Shown: piece after piece, positions 36,740-48,084 of the stretch
Layout: the number at the start of each line of letters is the position of its first letter
How positions within the stretch are numbered: the first letter of the stretch is position 1
The notes under the pieces: generated by a model
What the model was told of the DNA's origin: nothing
Database searches by the model: none
What the model saw: the letters and a program-made list of their open reading frames with translations, nothing else
Position numbers and translations under genes: made by a program
Assembly (NCBI GenBank): GCA_032622095.1
Contig: CP136068.1
Coordinates: forward strand, 50,776,443-50,840,442
Length of the DNA: 64,000 nucleotides
Direction: 5' to 3'
Source: Siphonodentalium dalli
Lineage: Eukaryota > Mollusca > Scaphopoda > Gadilida > Siphonodentaliidae

Positions 36740-37215
36740 AAAATGGATGTATAGCCAAATTTCACTTCTTTTTTGCTCACGATATCAGTGACAATAAAAT
36801 CTTCGTTACTGTGATTAACATTACAAGCTGATCCACATTAACATGGAAAACAATGTGAAATTATTCAAGCTGGCCCGGCTGGCCTTCAATTTATTTGTTA
36901 AGATTTTATGTTTTACGTTGTCAAAAGTCTATTTTATTCCATTATTTATTATATCTTTATTTCCATGTCACATATGGTCAAGTGTGCTTTCATTTTATTG
37001 CTTATTTTCAGCTGAGTTCTGCATAGTTATTCTAATTTTGTTGTATCAGTAGATGGAATCCTGATTAAATTTTATTTTTCCAATAGCGCAGTGTCTAGTT
37101 CTATCAAGTTGAATTTGGGTTATTGTTGGCCATTGTGCAACTGATCCAACTTCTGATAACCTCTATATGTAGTATAGCATTAGTATTAACTATATAGACC
37201 TGTTTCTGTTCAAAA
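36740..37215. other. unique AT-rich spacer
   Basis: No repeat recognised. A 69-codon plus frame (36843-37052) is very hydrophobic with AT-driven composition. I see no domain and do not call it. Confidence 0.4.
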
Positions 37216-40200
37216 CACATCAAAATAAGACTCAATAGCAGGAATGGAAAACAAATTTGGCATATGGAAAAAACTGTTTTTTGGAACCATTAAAGCGACA
37301 CCCACCCACCCCATCATACGTGCTTGGAAATTTTTTCCGACCCCCCCCCCCCCCGCCTGGAACTTTAACTTGAATTAGGTCCTGTAACCCATTATATGTT
37401 TTTATTTCCACCATTTTTAGTGTGTTTGGATAGGTCTGCACCTATATAAAATATTAGCAAAAGCTTGGGCTTCTCAGTTGAATTTAAGGATAAGCACCCA
37501 TGATAAAACTACTCAGCATCCGTTCCTATAAAATCATAATTTGGGGTCAGTTTTCTCTCAGTCTCAGACTATACTCATTTGTGAAAATGATTCCACATAT
37601 GACTTTAGAACATAGACAGGCAATCAATCAAAATATTTGGGCACCTGGAAAGGATTTTTGGCTCAAGGGGAGGGGAATATTTGTGTTTATTAATAGTCAA
37701 ATTGGTATTTTTAACATTTATTGGGCCGTGTATCACATTGTGTGGGTACCAGTCTAATAAATTTATGGTTTTTGGATAGGTATGCATCTATACAAATGGC
37801 TTGCACAAAGTTTGGGCTCCTCAGTGGGTTTTAAGGGTATGGAGACAGCCCAACACCCACAGCACCCATGAAAAAAATATACAGCACCCGTGCCTATGAA
37901 AACATATTTCTGAATCAGATCTCTTTCAGACTATACCCATTCTCAAAATTACTCCACATTTGACGCTAGAATATATAAAGGCAATGGGAGAAAAAATTGT
38001 TGGGCATCTAATTGGGATTTTGGGCTTTGGTCAGGGAGAGGGGAATATTTGGGTCTCTAATTAATCGTCAAATTGGTATATTTAACTTCAAATTGGGCCC
38101 TGTGACCCATTATATGTATCAACTACTAGGTACATGTATATCTTAGTGTTTTTGGAAAGATCGGAATCAGTATAAGAAGATTTGCAAAAGTTTGGGCTCC
38201 TCAGTTAATTCCAGGGTTTTAAGGGCATGGAGACAGCCCAACACCCACGGCACCTGTGATAAAACCATACAGCACCCATGCCTATAAACTCATATTTTGA
38301 GGTCAGTTTTCCATCAGACTACACTCATATATATATATATATATTAAGATAATTCCACATCTGACTTCAGAATATAGGCAGGCAATGAACAAAAATATAA
38401 TTGGGCACCTTGGTTGAGTTTTGGACTCAAGGGGAGGGGAATATTTGTGTTTATTAATAGTCAAATTGGTATTTTTAACTTTCATTGGGCCCCTGCATCA
38501 CATTTTGTGGGTACCAGTCTAGTACATTTAGGGTGTTTGGATAGGTATGCATCTATACAAATGGTTTGCAGAAAGATTGGGCTCCTCAGTGGGTTTTAAG
38601 GGTATGGAGACAGCCCAACACCCACAGCACACATGAAAAAAACATACAGCACCCGTGCCTATGAAAATATATTTCTGAATCAGATCTCTTTCAGACTATT
38701 CCCATTCTCAAAATTACACCACATTTGACGTTAGAATATATATAGGCAATGGGAGAAAAAATTGTTGGGCATCTAATTGGGATTTTGGGCTTTGGTCAGG
38801 GAGAGGGGAATATTTGGGTCTCTTAATGGTCAAATTTGTATATTTAACTTCAATTGGGCCCTGTGACCCATTATAACTTCTAGGTATATCTTAATGTTTT
38901 TGGAAAGATCTGCATCAATATAAGAAGATTTGCAAAAGTTTGGGCTCCTCAGTGGGTTTTAATGGTATGGAGACAGTCCCAACACCCACGGCACCCGTGA
39001 TAAAACCATACAGCACCCATGCCTATAAACTCATATTTTGAGGTCAGCTTTCTATCAGACTATACTCATTATTAAGACAATTCCACATCTGACTTCAGAA
39101 TATAGGCAGGCTATGAACAAAAACATATGGGTACCTGGGTGGGGTTTTGGGCTGAGGGGATGGCAATATTTGGGTCTTTTATAGGTATACATATACTTCT
39201 AGGTCTCTTAGTGTTTTTGGAAAGATCAGCATCGGTATAAGAAGTTTGCAAAAGTTTGGGCTTCTCAGTGGGTTTTAAGGGTATGGAGACAGCCCAACAC
39301 CCACAGCACCAATGACAAATTCATACAGCACCCGTGCCTATGAAAACATATTTCTGAGTCAGCGATATTTCAGACTATACCCATCCTGAAAATTATTCCA
39401 CATTTGATTTTAGAATATATAGATGCAATGGGAAAAAAATTTGTTGGGCATCTGTTTGGGATTTTGGGCTTCGGTCAGGGGGAGGGAAATATATATATAT
39501 TTTTGAATTGTCATATTGGTATATTTAAGTTGAATTGGGTCATATGACCCATTATAGGTATCTACTTCTAGCACTTTTGTTGTTTGTGGATAGGTATTCA
39601 TCTATGCAAATAGATTGTACAAAGTTTGGGTTCCTCAGTGGGTTTTCAAGGGTATGGAGACAGCCCAACACCCACAGCACCCATGACAATTCAAGTTAAA
39701 TTGGTATATTTAACTTGAATTGGGCCATATGACCCATTATATGTATCTACTTCCAGCACTTCTGCTGTTTATAGAAATTTAAGGTATGCATCTATGCAAA
39801 TAGATTGCACAAAGTTTGGGTTCCTCAGTGAGTTTAAGGGTATGGAGACAGCCCAACACCCAAATTACCCTCGATAAAACCATACAGCACCCGCGCCTAT
39901 GAAAACATATTTCTGGGTCACTGTTGTCTCAGACTATAACCATTCTGAAAATGATTCCACATTTGACTTTAGAATATATATAGGCAATGGGAAAAAACTA
40001 TTTGGGTACCTGAATGGCATTTTGGGCTCTGGTCAGGAGGAGGGGGATATTTGGGATTTTTTAATGGTCAAATTGGTATATTTAAGTTGAACTGGGCCAT
40101 ATGACCCATTATTGGTACCTACTTCCAGCACTTTTGTTGTTTGTGTAATTGTGGATAGGAATGCATCTATGCAAATAGTTTGCACAAAGGTTGGGCTCCT

Positions 40201-40950
40201 CAGTGGGTTTTAAGGGTATGGAGATAGCCCAACACCCACAGCTGGCACAGCACCCATGATAAAACAATAAAGCACCCGTGTCTATGGAAACATATTTCTG
40301 GGTCACTGTTGTCTCAGAATATACCCATTCAGAAAATGATTCCACATTTGACTTTAGAATATGTAGAGGCAATGGGGAAAAAAATTTGTTGGGCATCTGT
40401 TTGGGATTATCATTTTGGGCTTCGGTCAGAGGGAGAGGAATATTTGGGGTTTTTTAATGGTCAAATTGGTATATTTAACATGGGCCCATTACAGGTACCT
40501 ACTCCCAGCACTTTTGTTGTTTGTGGATAGGTATGCATCTATGCAAATACATGTAGTTTACACAAAGTTTGGGCTCCTCAGTGGGTTTTAAGGGTATGGA
40601 GAGAGCCCAGCACCCACAGCACCCATGGTAATAGCATACAACACCCATGCCTATGAAAATATATTTCTGAAAATCACTCCACAGTCAAAAGTGACATTAG
40701 AATCTATAGAGAAAACATTGTTGGACATCTAATTGGGATTTTGGGCTTTGGTCAGGGGAAGGGGAATATTTGGGGTCTTTTAATGGTCAAATTAAACTTA
40801 ACTTGAAATTTAACTTGAATTGGGCCCTGTGACACATTATAGGTAAAAACTTCTAGGTCTCTTAATCAGTATAAGAAAATTTGCAAAAGTTTGGGCTCAT
40901 CAGTGGGTTTTAAGGGTATGGAGACAGCCAAAAACCCACAGCACCCATGA
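37216..40950 (+). repeat. tandem array of ~320-390 bp units
   Basis: About nine units marked by 'tgggctcctcagtgggtttt', 'gagacagcccaacaccca', 'cctatgaaaacatatttctg' and 'tttgggattttgggc'. Successive 'cctat' points lie near 37526, 37886, 38280, 38658, 39020, 39337, 39895, 40280 and 40649. Two variants partly alternate ('gaaaacatatttctgaatc' versus 'aaactcatattttgaggtc'). The unit is unrelated by eye to AB or the 150-bp family. Poly-C (37341-37355) and AT dinucleotide tracts occur in individual units. Confidence 0.88.
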
Positions 40951-40956
40951 AATAAA

Positions 40957-41068
40957 AGTGTCAATGACACTGTAGCTCAACTTGGAAAGGGAATAATTTA
41001 ATGTATTACAGTCAATGGAGCGATTAGGAATGTGGAAAGTTTAATGTCTAATACTAGTTTATCAACAT
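40957..41068 (+). mobile_element. 5' end module of AB element (copy 1)
   Basis: AGTGTCAATGACACT palindrome (40957-40971), TAGCTCAACTT, 'gggaataatttaatg', then the reverse complement of the higher-order border ('ctaatactag') and 'atcaacatgaag'. This links the border of the 16-28 kb blocks to the 5' end of the AB element. Copy 2 is at 44468-44579. Confidence 0.8.
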
Positions 41069-41998
41069 GAAGATATATCTATTATATTTGAAAGATCTGT
41101 GTGTGTGTGTGTTTGTGTGTGTCTAATCGATGGACTCGAAAACGACTAAGCCAATTTCGATGAAATTTTGTATTTTAGGGTATTTTCGGCCGGCGACGAA
41201 CATAGGCATATTTATTTGTCCGTGCGAGGTCAACTTTTCACGTGCCGAGGTCAAATCTGTTTTCACGCCGTTTTGCGCTAATATATTTCAGTTCGGTGCT
41301 CACAAATCGATTCGATATAGCGCGAATAATAAATTGCCAGTCATATAATTTGCACAGTTAGAATCTGTGTGGCTTCATCTTTCCAACGATATATAATATG
41401 TATGTATCCGTTTTAGTTATCTGCCTCAATTATTAAGAAGAAGTGGTACGATCTTTTATCAGGATAAAAACAATGCGTAACTTCTATGACGTCGTTAGAG
41501 GTCATAAAGTTAGATCACGTTAACTCTCACCCGGCCGATGCATTTGACTGTTTCAGACGTCTTGGCGATATCTCGGGCACCGATGGTAATTTAGCTTTAC
41601 GTTGAAACTTGATAATTAATGAGTGTGTGTATATGAGGCGCGTTTATATACTTCAGTGGAAATCAAATCGGGTTAAACTGGCGGATTTTTACGGACGAAA
41701 TTAATTTGATGCATAGGGTATCTCGGTATCCGCTGGGCCGATTTCCCGGTATCCGCTGGGCCGATTTCCACCATTTTTGGGGTGTTGGTGTTTGACCCCA
41801 CCTGACCTTGACCTTCAAAATGGTCAATTCAAGGTCAAATCGGGTAAAACCGGATGGATTTCGACGGGTACTTTTGTCGGGTACTTTTGTTCGGGCAGTG
41901 TTTTGGACGGGTCAAATCGTGACCCCACTTGACCTTGGCCTTCAAAATAGACAATTCAAGGTCAAACCCCGGACGAAGTCGGGTCACCTTCTAGTATA
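41069..41998 (+). repeat. dispersed repeat inserted in AB element (copy 1)
   Basis: Begins after a TA-rich site with GT repeats and 'gatggactcgaaaacgac', contains 'gaccttgaccttcaaaatgg' and ends 'acgaagtcgggtcacc' plus 'ctagtatatata'. It splits 'catgaagatata' from 'taaaagtaaaacctaag', which are contiguous in the 16-28 kb blocks, so it is an insertion. The 72-codon frame (41130-41348) and 65-codon frame (41808-42005) have no recognised domain. Confidence 0.75.
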
Positions 41999-42931
41999 TA
42001 TATAAAAGTAAAACCTAAGATGGTTGCCGGCGGCTATGTTTTCCAATAAAATTCAAAAACATTTGATAGCTTTAGTCATCCAAATAGTAAAATCCAAGAT
42101 GGCTGCCGGCGACCATGTTGTTTGGCCAAATAAAGCCCAAAATTACTCGTTCCTATTTACATGTCAATATTAACATCCATGACAAATTTCATGATGATCA
42201 GACAAACAGTACGACCTGTAGACCGTGCTAATAGATTGAATTTTGAAATCCAAGATGGCTCTGGAGGCCATGTTTTTTGTCTAAATGACCCCAAAAGGAC
42301 TTTAATATTCTCATCTACATTCCAATTTCAACAGCCAGGACAAATTTCATTATGATGAGACTAAAGCTACAACCTGTAGCCCGTGGTAAAGGATTTAGTC
42401 GTACAAAGAGTAAAATCCAAGATAGCTGCCTGCTGGCAGCCATGTTTTTTGGCCGAATGACCCCAAAATGACTCGTTCCCATCTACATGACACTGTTAAC
42501 ATTCATGACAAATTTTATGATGATCCGACCAAAGGTACGACCTGTAACCTGTGCCAAAGGGTTTAGTCATGCAAAGAGTAAAATCAAAGATGGTTGCCGG
42601 CGGCCATGCCAAATTTCATGATGATCTGATGAGCAGTACGACATGTATGATCTGATGAACAGTACGACATGTAGCCCGTGCTAATGGATCGAATTTTGAA
42701 ATCCAAGATGGCCACTGGCGACCATGTTTTTTGTCCGAATGACCCCAAAATGACTCGTTCCCATCTACATTCCAATTTCAACAGCCATGACAAATTTTAT
42801 GATGATCAGACTAAAGGTACAACCTGTAGCCCTTGCTAAAGGATTTAGTCATACAAAGAGTAAAATCCAAAATGGCTGCTGGTGGCCATGTTTTTGTGCC
42901 GAATGACCCCAAAGTTACTCGTTCCCATCTA
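41999..42931 (+). repeat. AB array within duplication copy 1
   Basis: About six diverged units, followed by the truncated MITE at 42932. Confidence 0.88.
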
Positions 42932-43155
42932 CCCTGCTTGACAAAACAAGTGTCCACCTAACCGCGGTGCAGTTAGCGTTGCCACCGTGGCTGAAATGCA
43001 ACTACACCGCGGCTCCACCGGCTAACTACAGTTGGGCCGCGGTGTAATTGCCGTTCGGCCATGGTGTAATTGTCGCGGTGTACGTTCATTAAACTGAAAA
43101 AAGACGATACTAACCAGAAATCTAACCACGGTGTACATGCCGTTCGGCTGCGGTG
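42932..43155. mobile_element. truncated copy of the GC-rich minisatellite MITE
   Basis: First 224 bp of the element that is complete at 46443-46817. It stops at the duplication junction inside 'ggctgcggtg'. Confidence 0.88.
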
Positions 43156-43485
43156 AGGTCACAGGGCCCAATTTGAAGTTAAATATACCAATTTGACGAT
43201 TAATTAGAGACCCAAATATTCCCCTCTCCCTGACCAAAGCCCAAAATCCCAATTAGATGCCCAACAATTTTTTCTCCCATTGCCTTTATATATTCTAGCG
43301 TCAAATGTGGAGTAATTTTGAGAATGGGTATAGTCTGAAAGAGATCTGATTCAGAAATATGTTTTCATAGGCACGGGTGCTGTATATTTTTTTCATGGGT
43401 GCTGTGGGTGTTGGGCTGTCTCCATACCCTTAAAACCCACTGAGGAGCCCAAACTTTGTGCAAGCCATTTGTATAGATGCATACC
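43156..43485 (-). repeat. inverted 330 bp fragment at the duplication junction
   Basis: Reverse complement of about 37778-38106 from the upstream tandem array, with no difference noticed. It joins duplication copy 1 and copy 2. The right junction shares three bases (TAT); the left has one unmatched base. Confidence 0.88.
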
Positions 43486-46400
43486 TATATATAGGCAATG
43501 GGAAAAAACTATTTGGGTACCTGAATGGCATTTTGGGCTCTGGTCAGGAGGAGGGGGATATTTGGGATTTTTTAATGGTCAAATTGGTATATTTAAGTTG
43601 AACTGGGCCATATGACCCATTATTGGTACCTACTTCCAGCACTTTTGTTGTTTGTGTAATTGTGGATAGGAATGCATCTATGCAAATAGTTTGCACAAAG
43701 GTTGGGCTCCTCAGTGGGTTTTAAGGGTATGGAGATAGCCCAACACCCACAGCTGGCACAGCACCCATGATAAAACAATAAAGCACCCGTGTCTATGGAA
43801 ACATATTTCTGGGTCACTGTTGTCTCAGAATATACCCATTCAGAAAATGATTCCACATTTGACTTTAGAATATGTAGAGGCAATGGGGAAAAAAATTTGT
43901 TGGGCATCTGTTTGGGATTATCATTTTGGGCTTCGGTCAGAGGGAGAGGAATATTTGGGGTTTTTTAATGGTCAAATTGGTATATTTAACATGGGCCCAT
44001 TACAGGTACCTACTCCCAGCACTTTTGTTGTTTGTGGATAGGTATGCATCTATGCAAATACATGTAGTTTACACAAAGTTTGGGCTCCTCAGTGGGTTTT
44101 AAGGGTATGGAGAGAGCCCAGCACCCACAGCACCCATGGTAATAGCATACAACACCCATGCCTATGAAAATATATTTCTGAAAATCACTCCACAGTCAAA
44201 AGTGACATTAGAATCTATAGAGAAAACATTGTTGGACATCTAATTGGGATTTTGGGCTTTGGTCAGGGGAAGGGGAATATTTGGGGTCTTTTAATGGTCA
44301 AATTAAACTTAACTTGAAATTTAACTTGAATTGGGCCCTGTGACACATTATAGGTAAAAACTTCTAGGTCTCTTAATCAGTATAAGAAAATTTGCAAAAG
44401 TTTGGGCTCATCAGTGGGTTTTAAGGGTATGGAGACAGCCAAAAACCCACAGCACCCATGAAATAAAAGTGTCAATGACACTGTAGCTCAACTTGGAAAG
44501 GGAATAATTTAATGTATTACAGTCAATGGAGCGATTAGGAATGTGGAAAGTTTAATGTCTAATACTAGTTTATCAACATGAAGATATATCTATTATATTT
44601 GAAAGATCTGTGTGTGTGTGTGTTTGTGTGTGTCTAATCGATGGACTCGAAAACGACTAAGCCAATTTCGATGAAATTTTGTATTTTAGGGTATTTTCGG
44701 CCGGCGACGAACATAGGCATATTTATTTGTCCGTGCGAGGTCAACTTTTCACGTGCCGAGGTCAAATCTGTTTTCACGCCGTTTTGCGCTAATATATTTC
44801 AGTTCGGTGCTCACAAATCGATTCGATATAGCGCGAATAATAAATTGCCAGTCATATAATTTGCACAGTTAGAATCTGTGTGGCTTCATCTTTCCAACGA
44901 TATATAATATGTATGTATCCGTTTTAGTTATCTGCCTCAATTATTAAGAAGAAGTGGTACGATCTTTTATCAGGATAAAAACAATGCGTAACTTCTATGA
45001 CGTCGTTAGAGGTCATAAAGTTAGATCACGTTAACTCTCACCCGGCCGATGCATTTGACTGTTTCAGACGTCTTGGCGATATCTCGGGCACCGATGGTAA
45101 TTTAGCTTTACGTTGAAACTTGATAATTAATGAGTGTGTGTATATGAGGTGCGTTTATATACTTCAGTGGAAATCAAATCGGGTTAAACTGGCGGATTTT
45201 TACGGACGAAATTAATTTGATGCATAGGGTATCTCGGTATCCGCTGGGCCGATTTCCCGGTATCCGCTGGGCCGATTTCCACCATTTTTGGGGTGTTGGT
45301 GTTTGACCCCACCTGACCTTGACCTTCAAAATGGTCAATTCAAGGTCAAATCGGGTAAAACCGGATGGATTTCGACGGGTACTTTTGTCGGGTACTTTTG
45401 TTCGGGCAGTGTTTTGGACGGGTCAAATCGTGACCCCACTTGACCTTGGCCTTCAAAATAGACAATTCAAGGTCAAACCCCGGACGAAGTCGGGTCACCT
45501 TCTAGTATATATATAAAAGTAAAACCTAAGATGGTTGCCGGCGGCTATGTTTTCCAATAAAATTCAAAAACATTTGATAGCTTTAGTCATCCAAATAGTA
45601 AAATCCAAGATGGCTGCCGGCGACCATGTTGTTTGGCCAAATAAAGCCCAAAATTACTCGTTCCTATTTACATGTCAATATTAACATCCATGACAAATTT
45701 CATGATGATCAGACAAACAGTACGACCTGTAGACCGTGCTAATAGATTGAATTTTGAAATCCAAGATGGCTCTGGAGGCCATGTTTTTTGTCTAAATGAC
45801 CCCAAAATGACTTTAATATTCTCATCTACATTCCAATTTCAACAGCCAGGACAAATTTCATTATGATGAGACTAAAGCTACAACCTGTAGCCCGTGGTAA
45901 AGGATTTAGTCGTACAAAGAGTAAAATCCAAGATAGCTGCCTGCTGGCAGCCATGTTTTTTGGACGAATGACCCCAAAATGACTCGTTCCCATCTACATG
46001 ACACTGTTAACATTCATGACAAATTTTATGATGATCCGACCAAAGGTACGACCTGTAACCTGTGCCAAAGGGTTTAGTCATGCAAAGAGTAAAATCAAAG
46101 ATGGTTGCCGGCGGCCATGCCAAATTTCATGATGATCTGATGAGCAGTACGACATGTATGATCTGATGAACAGTACGACATGTAGCCCGTGCTAATGGAT
46201 CGAATTTTGAAATCCAAGATGGCCACTGGCGACCATGTTTTTTGTCCGAATGACCCCAAAATGACTCGTTCCCATCTACATTCCAATTTCAACAGCCATG
46301 ACAAATTTTATGATGATCAGACTAAAGGTACAACCTGTAGCCCTTGCTAAAGGATTTAGTCATACAAAGAGTAAAATCCAAAATGGCTGCTGGTGGCCAT

Positions 46401-46666
46401 GTTTTTGTGCCGAATGACCCCAAAGTTACTCGTTCCCATCTACCCTGCTTGACAAAACAAGTGTCCACCTAACCGCGGTGCAGTTAGCGTTGCCACCGTG
46501 GCTGAAATGCAACTACACCGCGGCTCCACCGGCTAACTACAGTTGGGCCGCAGTGTAATTGCCGTTCGGCCATGGTGTAATTGTCGCGGTGTACGTTCAT
46601 TAAACTGAAAAAAGACGATACTAACCAGAAATCTAACCACGGTGTACATGCCGTTCGGCTGCGGTG
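43486..46666 (+). repeat. 3.18 kb segmental duplication, copy 2
   Basis: Matches 39975-43155 without indels. Unlike copy 1 it continues into the rest of the MITE and the element's 3' end, so copy 2 (or its ancestor) has the complete downstream context. Confidence 0.93.
45510..46442 (+). repeat. AB array within duplication copy 2
   Basis: Same six units as 41999-42931 with single-base differences. Confidence 0.88.
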
Positions 46667-46817
46667 TAGTTGCCTTTCGGTCGCAGTGTACTTGCTGTTG
46701 GGCCACGGTGTACTTGCCGTTCGGCCGCGGTGCTCAACTGCAGTTACAAACTCTGACACCGCGGCCGAACGGCAAATACACCGCGGTGCCAATGGACACT
46801 TGTTTTGTCCAGCGGGG
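46443..46817. mobile_element. TA-flanked MITE built of ~24 bp GC-rich repeats
   Basis: Ends are CCCTGCTTGACAAAACAAG and the reverse complement of CCCCGCTGGACAAAACAAG, continuing together to 'tgtcca'. TA flanks both sides (46441-46442, 46818-46819). The interior is repeats of 'gttcggccgcggtgtacttgcc' in both orientations, with many CCGCGG sites. A 122-codon minus frame (46484-46852) simply translates these repeats. Confidence 0.85.
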
Positions 46818-46819
46818 TA

Positions 46820-47360
46820 TATGTTAATATTAACATCCACGACAAATTTCATGATGATCAGATGAACAGTACAATATGTAGCCCGTGCTAATGGATTGAA
46901 TTTTGAAATCCAAGATGGCCACTGGCGGCCATGTTTTTTGTCCGAATCATCCCAAAATTACTCGTTCCCATCAACATTCCAATTTCAACAGCCATGACAA
47001 ATTTTATGATGATCAGACTAAAGGTACGACATGTAGCCCGTGCTAAAGAATTTATTCATACGAAGAGTAAAATCCAAGATGGCTGCTGGCGGCCATGTTT
47101 TTGTGCCGAATAACCCCAAAATTACTCGTTCCCATTTACATGTCAATATTAACATCCGTGACAAATTTCATGATGATCAGACAAACAGTACGGCCTGTAG
47201 CCTGTGCTAATGGATTGGACTTTGAAATCCAAGATGGCTGCTAGTGGCCATGTTTTTTTTCGAATGACCCCAAAATGAATCATTCCAGTCTAAATGTTGA
47301 TGTCAACAGCTATGACAAATTTCATAATGATCTGAACAAAGGTACGACCTGTAGCCTGTA
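46820..47360 (+). repeat. AB array resuming after the MITE
   Basis: About three and a half A/B units continuing the array cut by the MITE. Confidence 0.88.
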
Positions 47361-47442
47361 TTGTTGACAAATCATGCACACACGGACGACGGTCGACAAA
47401 GCCATGGCAATAGCTCAAACTTTACAAAGTAAAGTTCAGCTA
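47361..47442 (+). mobile_element. 3' end module of AB element
   Basis: 'ttgttgacaaatcatgcac', a short ACGG-type microsatellite, 'gccatggcaa' and the hairpin at 47411-47442. One stem base differs (GTTCAGC instead of GTTGAGC). Confidence 0.78.
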
Positions 47443-47580
47443 AAAATGACTGTAGGAAAAAAATATACAGGGCCCTGCCAGGAAAAAATGTGTAAGCCGG
47501 GCTGCTAAACCACCCACAAACCCCCGCCTAGTGTTCAGAATCAGAAAAAATTGCAGACCCCACCCTGCTTAAACGCAATC

Positions 47581-48084
47581 AATTGCGCTTAAAGGTACTC
47601 AACCCGTAAAAACTCCTCTCAATAACTATTTCAATGGCTTCAGGGGTCAAAAATATTTGATTCGAGTCGAGGAAGTCACCCATCAAAGCTCAGATTTGTT
47701 AGATATCGATTTTAGAAATCTATTATTTTTCAATATCGGGAATTCTTTCTGGCCCAGAAGAAAGTCATAAATTCGTTATTATTACCCACTTGATTATAGA
47801 GTTATCCATCCTTGCCTGTTTGAATAGAATTTTGGCGTAACATCTCGAGCATGTTACCAAATTGACGGCAGTTATTGGTACCCATCTCGAGAACATAAGA
47901 ATTTTCAAAAATCAATATCTAATAACTCTGAGCTTTGTTTGATGGGTTCCTCGACTCGAATCAAATATTTTTTACCCCCAAAGCCAAAGAAATAGTAATA
48001 TAGGACCCTCTGATCGGATTGTTGTTGTTGGAATCTGTTGAGATGGGGACCCTCTTTACGGGTTGAGTACCTTTAAGCGCAATT
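47581..48084. mobile_element. 504 bp palindromic MITE
   Basis: The outer 30 bp are perfect inverted repeats starting AATTGCGCTTAAAGG. Inner arms also pair ('aaatatttgattcgagtcga' against its partner near 47955). No clear target duplication, because the flanks are themselves GCGC/TTAA-like. Confidence 0.78.

Larger units (their letters stand above)
39975..43155 (+). repeat. 3.18 kb segmental duplication, copy 1
   Basis: Identical to 43486-46666 at a constant 3,511 bp offset, apart from a few substitutions I could find (for example 41630/45141, 42297/45808, 42453/45964). It carries two and a half units of the 320-390 bp array, an AB element 5' end, the nested dispersed repeat, six AB units and the start of a MITE. 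It breaks off inside that MITE at 43155. Confidence 0.93.
44468..47442 (+). mobile_element. AB element with both ends, carrying nested insertions
   Basis: The 5' module (palindrome 44468-44482), dispersed repeat (44580-45509), AB units, MITE (46443-46817), further AB units, microsatellite and 3' hairpin (47411-47442) occur in one run. This is the best case in the window of a 5'-to-3' complete AB element. Flanks resemble adjacent parts of the 320-390 bp unit ('cccatgaaa' / 'aaaaatatacag'), suggesting insertion into that array. Confidence 0.7.

Noticed and set aside
36843-37052. 69-codon hydrophobic frame resembling a membrane peptide
   Set aside because: AT-rich composition gives Leu, Phe and Ile codons by chance; no family recognised and no supporting neighbour.
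46484-46852. 122-codon minus-strand frame rich in Arg, Thr and Cys
   Set aside because: It is the translation of the 24-bp GC-rich repeats of a MITE and crosses the element's end into satellite.
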